Below, in pieces: positions 43,969-54,310 of a stretch of 64,000 nucleotides of DNA. Source of the stretch: Clostridiaceae bacterium (GTDB lineage: Bacteria; Bacillota; Clostridia; DSM-8532). A model generated the notes under the pieces. The model worked only from the letters and a program-made list of their open reading frames with translations, searched no databases and was not told the DNA's origin. Positions within the stretch are counted from its first letter, which is position 1; each line of letters opens with the position of its first letter. The DNA lies in contig JAAYPS010000131.1 of NCBI GenBank assembly GCA_012519655.1, positions 35,856 through 99,855 of the forward strand, given 5' to 3'. A program made the position numbers and the translations under genes.

Positions 43969-44358
43969 ATGGAGATACTTGTGAAAAGCAAGAGATTAAG
44001 AGATAGTTTCAAATATGCTGCTCAAGGCCTTAAGGCGGCTTTTATCGGTGAAAAAAACTTCAGAATACATTGTTTAGCAATGGTTTTAGTCGTTTTATGT
44101 GGGCTATTATTGCGTTTGCCTGTAGTAAAGTGGGTAGTTTTATTTTGTGTAATAGGCTTTGTGTTTGTATGCGAGTTAATAAATACTGCAGGAGAAACTT
44201 TAGTTGACATGATTACAAAAGAGTATTCTGATGAGGCAAAAAAGGTGAAGGATCTTTTAGCTGGTGCTGTACTAATATCAGCAGCAGTTGCTGTAGCAGT
44301 AGGTGTTTTAATATTTGCCGAACCAGTAATAGAATTCATATTAAAAGTTGTAAAATGA
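43969..44358 (+). CDS. dgkA: Diacylglycerol/undecaprenol kinase family protein
   Basis: SFKYAAQGLKAAFIGEKNFRIH, ELINTAGETLVDMIT, KVKDLLAGAVLISA. Confidence 0.92.
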   Translation: MEILVKSKRLRDSFKYAAQGLKAAFIGEKNFRIHCLAMVLVVLCGLLLRLPVVKWVVLFCVIGFVFVCELINTAGETLVDMITKEYSDEAKKVKDLLAGAVLISAAVAVAVGVLIFAEPVIEFILKVVK

Positions 44359-44464
44359 ATTTCCATTAATTGATTATGTATTTTGAGCAAATGCTCATTA
44401 CTAAAGGCTACAGCGATACTCAAAATATGTAACGTCGCAAAATGCACTATAAAAGGAGAACAAA

Positions 44465-45130
44465 ATGTTTAGAGGAAATTTAGAAGACTATTTGTTAATG
44501 ATTCCTGTGTTATTGATTTCATTAACAATTCATGAATATTCACATGGATATGTAGCTTATAGGCTTGGAGATCCGACAGCGAAAAATGAAGGAAGGCTTT
44601 CTTTAAACCCATTCAGGCATCTTGATCCAGTAGGCACGATAATGATGATTATAGCAAGGATTGGCTGGGCAAAACCCGTTCCCATTAATCCTTCATATTT
44701 TAGAGATCCAAAAAAAGGTACTATACTTGTAAGCATTGGAGGTCCGCTTTCGAATTTATTTATGGCTTTTATTGGTGTTATATTATTTGAAATAACTTAT
44801 TATGTTTCGTATGCTAACATAATCGCAGGAGACACTTTTGTCATTTACTTTATGAATTTTCTGGTGTTGTTTTTTTCTGTTAATATTAACTTGGCTGTAT
44901 TTAATTTGTTACCCGTTCCTCCATTGGATGGTTCTAAGATTTTGTCAGGTATTCTACCTACCGAGGCATATTTTCGATATATGCAAAGTGAAAGAATCAT
45001 AGGTATAGTTTTTCTAATAATCGTGATGGTTTTTCCAACAGTATTATCAGGTGTATTATCTTTTTTAACCCGACCCATTGCCAATAGTATGATCTGGTTC
45101 GCAGAGCGAATTGTTGGAATTTTTTTATAA
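44465..45130 (+). CDS. Site-2 protease family membrane protein (M50)
   Basis: TIHEYSHGYVAYRLGD (HExxH-like), FNLLPVPPLDGSKIL. Confidence 0.92.
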   Translation: MFRGNLEDYLLMIPVLLISLTIHEYSHGYVAYRLGDPTAKNEGRLSLNPFRHLDPVGTIMMIIARIGWAKPVPINPSYFRDPKKGTILVSIGGPLSNLFMAFIGVILFEITYYVSYANIIAGDTFVIYFMNFLVLFFSVNINLAVFNLLPVPPLDGSKILSGILPTEAYFRYMQSERIIGIVFLIIVMVFPTVLSGVLSFLTRPIANSMIWFAERIVGIFL

Positions 45131-45142
45131 GAGGTGTCCACT

Positions 45143-45901
45143 ATGCAAAATGAGCTTGCAAGTTCACTACATAACGCATGTACTATTAAACTGGATAATT
45201 TTGAAGGTCCTTTCGATCTGCTTTTTTATTTGATTGAAAAAAATCAGATAGATATTTATGATATTCCTATCTTTGAAATAACAGATCAGTATATGGACTA
45301 TCTTTTCGCAATGCAGGAAATGGATCTAGATATTGCAAGCGAATTTCTTGTCATGGCGTCCACGCTTTTGCATATTAAATCCAAACTCCTTTTGCCATCA
45401 AAAAAGGAAGTGGACCAGGATGAGGTAGACCCGCGTGAAGAATTAATCATGAAATTAGTTGAATATAAAAAAGCAAAAGAATTAGCAGGAATGTTACAAG
45501 AAAGGGCAAAAACATGGAATAAAGTGTATTACAAACTACCTGAAGCGCTACCAGAGTCTGCTTTTGAAGTAATACTCGATGTAACTCCTAGTCTGTTAAA
45601 AGAATGCTATTTGAAATGCAAGCAGGATTATCATGATAGGCAAAATGATGTTTCGGATAAAATGAATAGAATATTAGCACAGGAGAAGGTATCATTAAAA
45701 CTAAAAGTTCGTGAGCTATTAACGAAATTAAAAAAGGGAATAAAGTTGTGCTTTTCTCAGGTATACAATTTAAGGAAGATGTCCCGTGTTGAAGTGGCGA
45801 CGGGTTTTCTTGCTACATTGGAAGTAGCCAAGTTAGGTAGAGCCACAATCAAGCAGGAAGTAGAATTTGGAGAAATCTACATAAAACCTAAGAGAAATTA
45901 A
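45143..45901 (+). CDS. scpA: Segregation and condensation protein A
   Basis: IKLDNFEGPFDLLFYLIEKNQIDIYDIPI; ATG 45143. Confidence 0.95.
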   Translation: MQNELASSLHNACTIKLDNFEGPFDLLFYLIEKNQIDIYDIPIFEITDQYMDYLFAMQEMDLDIASEFLVMASTLLHIKSKLLLPSKKEVDQDEVDPREELIMKLVEYKKAKELAGMLQERAKTWNKVYYKLPEALPESAFEVILDVTPSLLKECYLKCKQDYHDRQNDVSDKMNRILAQEKVSLKLKVRELLTKLKKGIKLCFSQVYNLRKMSRVEVATGFLATLEVAKLGRATIKQEVEFGEIYIKPKRN

Positions 45902-45919
45902 GAAAGGATAAATTTACAT

Positions 45920-46471
45920 ATGGATGATCTAAGAGATATTGAAAGTGCAATAGAAGCCGTTTTATTTGCAGCTGGAGATTCTGTTTCTATTGATAAGCTT
46001 TCTGAAATAATAAATCAGGATAAAAAGACAACGATTAGTATACTATCTGGTATGGAAATGAAATACAAAAACTCACCTCGGGGTATTATGCTCAGACAAT
46101 TAGGTTCAAATTACCAATTATGTACTAAACCCGAATATGAAGAGCATATAGCCGGTTTGGGGGTTAGTAGAAAAAAGCAGGGTTTGTCCCAAGCAGCTTA
46201 CGAGGTGTTATCTATAATAGCCTATCATCAGCCGGTAACAAGGGCTTATATTGAACAAATTCGTGGTGTAAACTCTGACAATGTTATTTCTACTCTAGCA
46301 GAAAAGAATTTAGTTTATGAGATTGGTCGACAAGATGCCCCGGGTCGCCCTAAACTTTATGGAACAACCGAAGAGTTTCTTAGAGTATTTGGTTTTAGCT
46401 CCATTGGTGATCTACCTCAGTTGGGCATGAATGAGATAAAAATGGTAATGAACGATATACCCGTTGATTGA
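45920..46471 (+). CDS. scpB: Segregation and condensation protein B
   Basis: IESAIEAVLFAAGDSVSIDKL, LSQAAYEVLSIIAYHQPVTRAYIEQIRGVNSD. Confidence 0.95.
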   Translation: MDDLRDIESAIEAVLFAAGDSVSIDKLSEIINQDKKTTISILSGMEMKYKNSPRGIMLRQLGSNYQLCTKPEYEEHIAGLGVSRKKQGLSQAAYEVLSIIAYHQPVTRAYIEQIRGVNSDNVISTLAEKNLVYEIGRQDAPGRPKLYGTTEEFLRVFGFSSIGDLPQLGMNEIKMVMNDIPVD

Positions 46472-46544
46472 CTGCATTTCTGTCAGAAGTGCTAATTGTA
46501 TATAATTACTAGTTATTGGATAAAATAACCGTGAGGTGAAGAAA

Positions 46545-47132
46545 ATGCATCTGCCGGTTATTTTTATTTTCCTTTCATTTCTTTTTCTAATTCTTTTGCT
46601 AAGCTTTAGAATCTCACTTGAAGTAATTGCGAAAAAATCCGGCATAACTTACACAGTAAAAGCCACCCTATTTAAGTATGTTAAAGTGGTTGAAGTGAAA
46701 AGCGGACAGAAAAAAACGAAAAAGTCTGAAAAAAGTACTGAAGGAAGGAAAAAGAAGTGGAAAACAAGTGATAAAGAGAGTAAGGCAATACATGAGCGAG
46801 TAATAGACATAATATATGCAATACTGAAGAAGAATCGTGGTAAAATATTCCATATAGAAGAATTATCAATATCAGGTTCCTTCTCTCTTGAAGATGCGGC
46901 ATTGGATGCAATTCTTTATGGCACATTGATTATTTTGTGGCAATTTTTAATTATTTACCTTTCTGCAAACTTCAGTTTAGAACATCAAAGCTTTAAATTC
47001 TATCCTGATTTTAAGAATAACACGAATGAATTGGTGTTTCATGGCATTCTACGAGTTGTAATAATACAGGCAATATTTGTTCTAATAAAATATTCCATAG
47101 ACAAAAAGAAAATCAAGAGAAAATCTGAATAG
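46545..47132 (+). CDS. DUF2953 domain protein
   Basis: TM start, C-terminal LEHQSFKFYPDFKNN...FHGILRVVIIQAIFVLIK; between scpB and ytfJ. Confidence 0.8.
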   Translation: MHLPVIFIFLSFLFLILLLSFRISLEVIAKKSGITYTVKATLFKYVKVVEVKSGQKKTKKSEKSTEGRKKKWKTSDKESKAIHERVIDIIYAILKKNRGKIFHIEELSISGSFSLEDAALDAILYGTLIILWQFLIIYLSANFSLEHQSFKFYPDFKNNTNELVFHGILRVVIIQAIFVLIKYSIDKKKIKRKSE

Positions 47133-47183
47133 TTTTACACAAAATAGTAAAGGATAAACAAAGGATGAAACGGAGGTGATAGG

Positions 47184-47669
47184 ATGGGAACTCATCCTAT
47201 AGAAGAATTAATGAAAACCGCCATGGAAAGTATTAGGGATATGGTGGATGTGAATACTATTGTAGGTGACGCAGTCCAAACTGTAGACGACACGATTATT
47301 GTACCTGTTTCACGGGTAGCTTTTGGTTTTGCTGCAGGGGGAGGTGATTTTCAAAGTCAAAAGGATTTAAAATCATCCTCAGAAGAAAGTGATTTTCCTT
47401 TTGCAGGAGGTAGCGGTGCTGGAGTTACAATACACCCGGTAGCCTTTTTGGTAGTTGCGAAAAACAATACTATTAGGCTTCTACCAGTGGAACATAACAC
47501 AACACTCGATAGGATAATGGATTTCATACCAAGTATAATAGAAAAAATAACACCCCTATTACCTAAAAAACATCAAGAAGATGAGCATAACAAGGAAATT
47601 AACAAAAATAGTTCGGGTGGCAGCGTAAATTGTGCCACATCTAAGGAAAAGAAACAGCAGGAACCTTAA
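47184..47669 (+). CDS. ytfJ: GerW/YtfJ family sporulation protein
   Basis: IVPVSRVAFGFAAGGGDF, AGGSGAGVTIHPVAFLVV. Confidence 0.94.
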   Translation: MGTHPIEELMKTAMESIRDMVDVNTIVGDAVQTVDDTIIVPVSRVAFGFAAGGGDFQSQKDLKSSSEESDFPFAGGSGAGVTIHPVAFLVVAKNNTIRLLPVEHNTTLDRIMDFIPSIIEKITPLLPKKHQEDEHNKEINKNSSGGSVNCATSKEKKQQEP

Positions 47670-47735
47670 TAGGATCCTGCTATCTTTATTAACTTTATCT
47701 TTTTAAACTGTCAACCTAAGTTAGTTATAATCTAA

Positions 47736-47948
47736 TTATTTGTTGTTATTTGTATCGTATTGAGGATACTGATTACCTGTGTAACTCTGGAAAACCTTTT
47801 TAACTATATTACCACCGATTGTTCCAGCTTCTCTTGAGGTTAAGTCACCATTGTAACCTTGTTTTAGGTTAATACCCAGTTGGTTTGCAATTTCATATTT
47901 CATGTTGTCAAAAGCAGTTTTACTGTTACTATTATTGTTGTTTGCCAT
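47736..47948 (-). CDS. Alpha/beta-type small acid-soluble spore protein
   Basis: FDNMKYEIANQLGI, GDLTSREAGTIGGNIVKK. Confidence 0.95.
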   Translation of the reverse strand: MANNNNSNSKTAFDNMKYEIANQLGINLKQGYNGDLTSREAGTIGGNIVKKVFQSYTGNQYPQYDTNNNK

Positions 47949-47969
47949 CTTATTCACCTCCTTACTACC

Positions 47970-47998
47970 TATTATGTCTGAAAGACCATTTTATATGA
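47970..47998 (-). promoter_or_regulatory. Candidate sigma-G promoter for the SASP gene
   Basis: Minus strand TCATA, 17-nt spacer, CATAATA, 21 nt before ATG. Confidence 0.35.
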
Positions 47999-48279
47999 GT
48001 AGAAAGATATGGTGTAATTGGTTTACTTTTTTCTACTTTTTTATCAACTATTTTTCAATGTCTTATCATGAATTAGTGCAAATTTGACTTTCTTTTTATT
48101 TTCTCAACTAATTAAAGTATTATTCTCCTAAATAAAAGAAAAACTGAATTAACTCGACAGTTTCTTCATTTACTTTTGTTGTAATTTAAAAATCATTATG
48201 ATAATATTAGGTTGTATATTATCCATTTTAAACTGTTGACATGAGGGAAAGAGAATATTTATTCTTAAGAGGTGATAAT

Positions 48280-48654
48280 TTGTTAACTAAGTTAATTTTT
48301 CCGAGTGAGCAGATTGAAAAATCACTTGATGCAAGTTGGCTACGGAATGAGGTCATAGCAGACAATATCGCCAATGTCGACACCCCTGGGTACAAAAGGA
48401 AGGATGTACTATTTAAGGAGTATTTAGTTTCAGAATTAGAAAATAGCCATATTAACGTTAAATCAAAACTCAACAACGGTGAGATTAATGTTGTTACAGA
48501 GGATCGCGATTACAGTTATCGTATTGATGGAAATAATGTCGATATTGAAAGAGAAATGGCTATAATGGCAGAAAATACACTGAAGTACTACACTCTTATT
48601 CAGCGTGTAAGTGGTCAATTTAACAAAATTAGGTCAATTATCAAGGGGGGATAG
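48280..48654 (+). CDS. flgB: Flagellar basal-body rod protein FlgB (TTG start)
   Basis: RNEVIADNIANVDTPGYKRKDV. Confidence 0.95.
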   Translation: MLTKLIFPSEQIEKSLDASWLRNEVIADNIANVDTPGYKRKDVLFKEYLVSELENSHINVKSKLNNGEINVVTEDRDYSYRIDGNNVDIEREMAIMAENTLKYYTLIQRVSGQFNKIRSIIKGG

Positions 48655-48659
48655 TATAA

Positions 48660-49103
48660 ATGGGTTTTTTTAGTGCTTTACAGTCCAGTGCATCTGCGTT
48701 AACAGCACAAAGACTACGAATGGATACCATTTCAGAGAACATTGCGAATGCTAACACCACCAGAACTGAGGAAGAAACACCCTATCAACGTAAAACTGTT
48801 GTATTCGAAGCGCGAAACGGGAATATCCCATTTTCCAATTATTTATCAGAAGCAAGCCAGAGGATAATTAACAACGGTGGAGTGCGAGTAGCAGCAATTG
48901 TTGAGGATCAAACTCCTTTTAAAAGTGTATATGATCCCGGGCATCCCGATGCGGATGAAAATGGTATTGTCCAAATGCCAAATGTTGATGTAGTAACTGA
49001 GATGGTGAATATGATATCAGCTACAAGAGCATATGAAGCAAATGTTACTGCAATTAATACTACAAAGTCCATGGCTACAAAAGCTCTAGAGATAGGCAAA
49101 TAA
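48660..49103 (+). CDS. flgC: Flagellar basal-body rod protein FlgC
   Basis: QRLRMDTISENIANANTTRT...VDVVTEMVNMISATRAYEANV. Confidence 0.96.
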   Translation: MGFFSALQSSASALTAQRLRMDTISENIANANTTRTEEETPYQRKTVVFEARNGNIPFSNYLSEASQRIINNGGVRVAAIVEDQTPFKSVYDPGHPDADENGIVQMPNVDVVTEMVNMISATRAYEANVTAINTTKSMATKALEIGK

Positions 49104-49161
49104 CATATAATCTGTTTACCATATATTTACGAGCTTCTAAAGATAAGAGGGGATGAAAGAA

Positions 49162-49455
49162 ATGAATGTTAAAGCTATATCTCCAGCAATCGAGAGTATT
49201 TCAATACATAGTACGGACAATAACAATAAAGAAGCAGTCAGCTTCAAAGATGTTCTTATGGGGGAGATCAATAAAGTAAGTGAATTGGAAAAGCAATCCG
49301 ATGCGCTAACTGCTGACTTTATTTCGGGTAAAACCGATAATATACATTCGGTTTTGATAGCTGCTGAGAAGGCTTCCATTGCTTTCGAACTAATGATAGC
49401 AATAAGGGATAAAGTTCTTGATGCTTATAATGAAATAATGAGAATGCAAGTTTAA
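49162..49455 (+). CDS. fliE: Flagellar hook-basal body protein FliE
   Basis: HSVLIAAEKASIAFELMIAIRDKVLDAYNEIMRMQV; start 49153 or 49162. Confidence 0.94.
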   Translation: MNVKAISPAIESISIHSTDNNNKEAVSFKDVLMGEINKVSELEKQSDALTADFISGKTDNIHSVLIAAEKASIAFELMIAIRDKVLDAYNEIMRMQV

Positions 49456-49513
49456 TTACTTAGTAAATATATTTGTTTGAACTAAAGAAAAAACCGTTCT
49501 GGAGGTAGAGATA

Positions 49514-51094
49514 ATGCCGGATGGGTTAACACAGATATGGGATAAAATAAAAAAGTTTTGGGAAGAACTGGAAAAAGAACAAAAAACGAGATTGTTTTTA
49601 ACAGCAGGAGTGATTATTGCAGCCGTAATAATAACACTGTTTTTTGTATTAAGAACTACTTATGTACCACTTCTTGAAAGCGGAAATGATTATGACCTTC
49701 AAGCTATAGTTGAACACCTTGATTCAAAAGGAGTTAATTATAAAAAAGGTACAAACCAAATATATGTCGATAGTAGGCAAAAACAGGACATTGAGTTTGA
49801 TCTTGCCAGTGAAGTTGGCGTTATTAGTCCTAATGTTATTTTTGATCAAAGCTGGTCGAAACTGTCTCTAACAACGACAGAAGAAGATAAGGAAAAGCTG
49901 TGGAAACAGTTCGAACAGACAAATCTCGTATACAAATTGAAGAAATTTGAGAATGTACTTGATGCATCGGTTCAATTCACAAAGCCTGAGAAAACCTATT
50001 GGGCTTATAGAAGTGAATCTGAGGATAAGGGCTCTGCTTTTGTATCGCTAAAAACAAAAGGTACTCTTACGCCAGAACAGGTAGATGCAGCTACAAGAGT
50101 AGTGGCTGCTTCAATTGGTATTCCAGAGGAGAATATAACTATTGTTGATGAGTATCTAAATCCATTAAATATTTCTCAAAGAGATTCCACGGTGGGAATG
50201 GCTAACAGTCAGGAAGAAATGAGGCGTAACAGAGAGCTTGAATTGGAGAAAAAGGTTTACAATCATTTCAAAGTAGGGATAGCTCAAAATGCTTATTTTG
50301 ACACCATGAGTGTTTCTGTAAGTGCAAAACTCGATTTTGATGTACTAAACAGTACAGAAAAACAGTACACTGCGCCCGATAGTGAAGATCAAGGTTATGC
50401 AAAAGTAATTGAATCAATAGAAGAAAAAATGCAAAATGGTCAAGCAGGACAGGTTCCAGGTCTTGATGCAAATCCAGGAACTGCTACCTATCAAATGGGT
50501 TCAGCTGGAAATTCAAACTATACTCGGGAGCAGAGCCTGGAAGAGAGAATTTTCAATGAAAGACAAATTCAGAGCAGCAAAGCTTTAGGTGATTTGATTG
50601 CAGATGAGACAAAAGCATCAATAACATTATGGTATGGGCATAGGGTTGAAACTGCGGATTCTCTCACAAACGAGTATATTGAGCAAATTAAGCAGGATGC
50701 TGGAAATGCGATGGGTATTCCCACAAGTAATATTTCTGTAAGTATACAAAAGCTTGTTCCCGATGTAGTTGCAGAAATTGAATCTAGTATGAAGTTGTCA
50801 AGTTTTGTTGAACAATATGGTCTTTACCTTATATTGGCAGCACTTCTTGTAATAATGATTATTATTTTAGTTCCGAGGAAAAAGAAGGTTGTTTCTCAGG
50901 AGGCAGTGGCGATGGCAGAAGCAGCATTAGCTGGTTCTCCATATACCGTACCTGACAGGAAGGGCAAGACACTACCTGATTTGGAATTTGAAGAGAAAGA
51001 TGAGTATAGAATTCAGATTGGAAAATTTATCAAGACAAAGCCTGATGCAGTTGCACAGCTGCTTAGAAATTGGCTTTCAGATGATTGGGAATAG
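49514..51094 (+). CDS. fliF: Flagellar M-ring protein FliF
   Basis: YVPLLESGNDYDLQAIVEHLDSKGVNYK, FEQTNLVYKLKKFENVLDASVQF. Confidence 0.96.
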   Translation: MPDGLTQIWDKIKKFWEELEKEQKTRLFLTAGVIIAAVIITLFFVLRTTYVPLLESGNDYDLQAIVEHLDSKGVNYKKGTNQIYVDSRQKQDIEFDLASEVGVISPNVIFDQSWSKLSLTTTEEDKEKLWKQFEQTNLVYKLKKFENVLDASVQFTKPEKTYWAYRSESEDKGSAFVSLKTKGTLTPEQVDAATRVVAASIGIPEENITIVDEYLNPLNISQRDSTVGMANSQEEMRRNRELELEKKVYNHFKVGIAQNAYFDTMSVSVSAKLDFDVLNSTEKQYTAPDSEDQGYAKVIESIEEKMQNGQAGQVPGLDANPGTATYQMGSAGNSNYTREQSLEERIFNERQIQSSKALGDLIADETKASITLWYGHRVETADSLTNEYIEQIKQDAGNAMGIPTSNISVSIQKLVPDVVAEIESSMKLSSFVEQYGLYLILAALLVIMIIILVPRKKKVVSQEAVAMAEAALAGSPYTVPDRKGKTLPDLEFEEKDEYRIQIGKFIKTKPDAVAQLLRNWLSDDWE

Positions 51095-51109
51095 ATTGAG
51101 GTGAAACGT

Positions 51110-52129
51110 ATGGCGAGGAGTGATTATAGTAGAGATTATACTGGTAAAGAGAAAGCCGCCATGCTTTTAATTGCTCTCGGACCGGAATTGTCTTCCGAGG
51201 TATTCAAACAACTTAAAGATGATGAGATAGAACAGTTAACACTTGAGATAGCTAATATTCGAAGTGTTACTCCGCAGGAAAAAGACAAAGTAATGGAAGA
51301 GTTTTACCAGATGTGTTTGGCTCAGGATTATATTGCCGAAGGTGGTATTGGATATGCAAAGGATATCCTTGAAAAAGCTCTTGGAACTGAAAAAACAATG
51401 GAGATAATTAACAGACTGACAGTTTCTTTGCAGGTAAGACCCTTTGAATTTATTAGAAAGACCGACGCATCGCAAGTATTGAACTTTATTCAAAATGAGC
51501 ATCCGCAGACAATCGCACTCATTTTAGCATATCTGAAGCCTTCGCAGGCTGCAGAAGTCCTTTCTTCATTACCACAGGAGAAGCAAGCAGTCGTTGCAAA
51601 GAGAATAGCAATGATGGATAGAACTTCGCCTGAGATTATTAAAGAGGTGGAGAGAGTACTTGAAAAGAAATTATCTTCATTGGTTATCGAGGATTATACT
51701 GCAACAGGTGGTCTTGAATCAATAGTAGATATATTGAACTCTGTGGATCGTGGAACAGAAAAATATATTATGGAAACATTGGAAATCGAGGATTCCGAGC
51801 TTGCAGAAGATATACGAAAGAGAATGTTTGTATTCGAAGATATATTACAGCTCGACAATCGTTCCATTCAAAGGTTTTTACGTGAAGTTGACAATTCACA
51901 ATTGGCCATTGCTCTTAAGGGCGCAACAGAAGAGGTGCAAAGTGCCATATATGGCAATATGTCAAAGCGTTTGTCTGAAATGATTAAAGAGGATATTGAA
52001 TTTATGGGCCCTGTACGACTAAAAGATGTTGAAGAGGCTCAGCAAAAAATCGTTAATGTTATAAGAAAACTTGAAGATGCCGGTGAGATTATTATTTCAA
52101 GAGGTGGGGGTGACGAAATAATTGTATAG
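51110..52129 (+). CDS. fliG: Flagellar motor switch protein FliG
   Basis: GKEKAAMLLIALGPELSSEVFKQL, NEHPQTIALILAYL, ATEEVQSAIYGNMSKRLSEMI. Confidence 0.96.
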   Translation: MARSDYSRDYTGKEKAAMLLIALGPELSSEVFKQLKDDEIEQLTLEIANIRSVTPQEKDKVMEEFYQMCLAQDYIAEGGIGYAKDILEKALGTEKTMEIINRLTVSLQVRPFEFIRKTDASQVLNFIQNEHPQTIALILAYLKPSQAAEVLSSLPQEKQAVVAKRIAMMDRTSPEIIKEVERVLEKKLSSLVIEDYTATGGLESIVDILNSVDRGTEKYIMETLEIEDSELAEDIRKRMFVFEDILQLDNRSIQRFLREVDNSQLAIALKGATEEVQSAIYGNMSKRLSEMIKEDIEFMGPVRLKDVEEAQQKIVNVIRKLEDAGEIIISRGGGDEIIV

Positions 52130-52901
52130 CGCATATGGTAGTAATGTTCTGAAAAGATACCAGGTAAATATGGGAGTACCCTACCAGGTGAAGCAAAAAC
52201 AAGTTCAAAAAGTAGTAGAAGAAGCAAAACCCTCAGCCCAAGAAGAAGAGGATGATATTGTTGAAATTGCTACATCTAAGGCAGAAGAAATAATAAATGC
52301 GGCAAATGCAGAAGCTCAGTCCATATTGAATGCTGCGAAGAATGAAGTAGAAAAACAGGCAATGGAAGCTATGCAAAGGGCAAAGGAAGAGGGTTACAAA
52401 TACGGTGAATCTTTAGCTCAGCAGCATTACCAGGAGCTAATCAAAGAAGCTGAGGATTTGAAGCAGCAAGCAGAAGCAATTTATACGAATACTATATCAG
52501 GACTTGAAGACGACATAGTTGATATTATTATTAGTACTACACGAAAAGTTATAGGTACCGAGCTTACTCAAAACAAGGATGTCATAATTGGCTTAATACG
52601 AACGGCTTTGTGGGGAAGCACTCATACTGACAAGGTCTCCTTACGTGTATGCCAGGACGATTATGATTACGCGGTAGAAAATAGTGACAGAATTTTTGAG
52701 GGTTTTAAGGGTATCAGAGATTATGAAATTATTAAAGATAACTCATTAAAGAAAGGCGAATGTATCATCGACACTGGGCTTGGGGCTGTGGATAGTAGTA
52801 TAGAAACCCAACTTCAATCAGTGGAGCGCATCTTTAAAGAACTAAGAGGCAATAACCAGGAAGAGATATCCTTAGAAGAAGCAGCATTTATTGAAGAATA
52901 A
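52122..52901 (+). CDS. fliH: Flagellar assembly protein FliH (TTG start)
   Basis: Coiled coil then FliH-type C-terminus; between fliG and fliI. Confidence 0.9.
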   Translation: MYSAYGSNVLKRYQVNMGVPYQVKQKQVQKVVEEAKPSAQEEEDDIVEIATSKAEEIINAANAEAQSILNAAKNEVEKQAMEAMQRAKEEGYKYGESLAQQHYQELIKEAEDLKQQAEAIYTNTISGLEDDIVDIIISTTRKVIGTELTQNKDVIIGLIRTALWGSTHTDKVSLRVCQDDYDYAVENSDRIFEGFKGIRDYEIIKDNSLKKGECIIDTGLGAVDSSIETQLQSVERIFKELRGNNQEEISLEEAAFIEE

Positions 52902-52984
52902 AGAGTCAATTCGCTTCGTACTGGGAGGCTGTACTTAGTTTTTTCACTTAAGACCATCTTAGAAAAATTAGATTGAGGATGAAT

Positions 52985-54310
52985 ATGAAAACTCCAATTA
53001 ATTTGGACAAATATAAACAAGCACTTCAAAACAGAGACTTTGTTTGTTACAAAGGTCAGGTTACAAAAGTAGTAGGCCTTACAATAGAATCAGTCGGGCC
53101 CGATACTCGAGTTGGTGAATTATGCAGAATTATTAACCCGAGAATGGGCATAGAAGTTCTTGCAGAAGTGGTGGGATTCCGTGATAAGAACGTTCTTTTA
53201 ATGCCCCTTGGTGAAATGACTGGTATAGGTCCTGGAAATGATGTGATAGCCACAGGTACACAATTAAGCGTTCGTGTTGGCAATGGGCTTCTTGGAAGGG
53301 TATTAGATGGTTTAGGAAATCCCATTGACGACAAAGGGAATATCGAGGTGGAGGGATTTTATCCGCTCGAAAATACACCACCCCATCCATTAAAACGGCC
53401 AAGGATAGAACAAACGCTCCCACTGGGTGTGAAGTGTATTGATGGTCTATTAACGCTGGGAAAAGGGCAAAGGCTGGGTATTTTCGCTGGTAGTGGTGTG
53501 GGTAAAAGTACACTAATAGGTATGATTGCGCGAAATACAAAAGCCGATATCATCGTTATTGGTTTAATTGGAGAGCGTGGTAGAGAAGTAAGAGATTTTT
53601 TAGAGAGGGATCTTACAGACGAAGGATTAAAGCGCTCGGTTGTTATAGTTGCAACTTCAGATCAACCAGCTTTGATTAGAAAAAAAGGTGCATTGGTGGC
53701 AACGGCCATAGCAGAGTATTTTCGTGACTGTGGTAAAGATGTACTATTGTTAATGGATTCGTTAACACGTTTTTCTATGGCACAACGAGAGATTGGGCTA
53801 TCCATAGGAGAGCCACCTGTATCCAGGGGATATACTCCATCGGTGTTTTCTGTAATGCCAAAATTGCTCGAACGTTCGGGTGCTTCTGCTAAAGGTTCAA
53901 TAACAGGCCTTTATACAGTACTTGTAGATGGTGATGATATGACCGAACCCGTAACGGATACCGCAAGGGGTATTCTGGACGGTCATATTGTTTTATCAAG
54001 GCAACTGGCGCACAGAAACCATTATCCTGCTATTGATGTTTTAGGAAGTATTAGTCGTGTTATGAGTGATATTATAATAGATGACCATAAAAAATTAGCA
54101 GGTGAGATTCGTAAAAATCTTGCGGTGTATAGGGAAGCAGAAGACCTTATAAATGTGGGGGCTTATGTAAAGGGGAGCAATCCAGAGATTGACAGGGCTA
54201 TTTCTGTTATGGGTAATATTAATGCATTTCTAAATCAGAGTACAATTGAAAAGTTTGAGTTTGAAGAAACTTTAGAGCTCATGAAAAAGGCCTTGGAGGT
54301 TAGTGAGTAA
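52985..54310 (+). CDS. fliI: Flagellum-specific ATP synthase FliI
   Basis: GIFAGSGVGKSTLIGMIAR, LLLMDSLTRFSMAQREIGLSIGEPP. Confidence 0.97.
   Translation: MKTPINLDKYKQALQNRDFVCYKGQVTKVVGLTIESVGPDTRVGELCRIINPRMGIEVLAEVVGFRDKNVLLMPLGEMTGIGPGNDVIATGTQLSVRVGNGLLGRVLDGLGNPIDDKGNIEVEGFYPLENTPPHPLKRPRIEQTLPLGVKCIDGLLTLGKGQRLGIFAGSGVGKSTLIGMIARNTKADIIVIGLIGERGREVRDFLERDLTDEGLKRSVVIVATSDQPALIRKKGALVATAIAEYFRDCGKDVLLLMDSLTRFSMAQREIGLSIGEPPVSRGYTPSVFSVMPKLLERSGASAKGSITGLYTVLVDGDDMTEPVTDTARGILDGHIVLSRQLAHRNHYPAIDVLGSISRVMSDIIIDDHKKLAGEIRKNLAVYREAEDLINVGAYVKGSNPEIDRAISVMGNINAFLNQSTIEKFEFEETLELMKKALEVSE

Noticed and set aside
47958-48279. Looked for a c-di-GMP riboswitch before flgB, as in C. difficile
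   Set aside because: No GEMM-I-like core or long stems seen; region is plain AT-rich.
53133-53540. 135-aa minus-strand ORF within fliI
   Set aside because: Antisense of conserved ATPase gene, no motif support.
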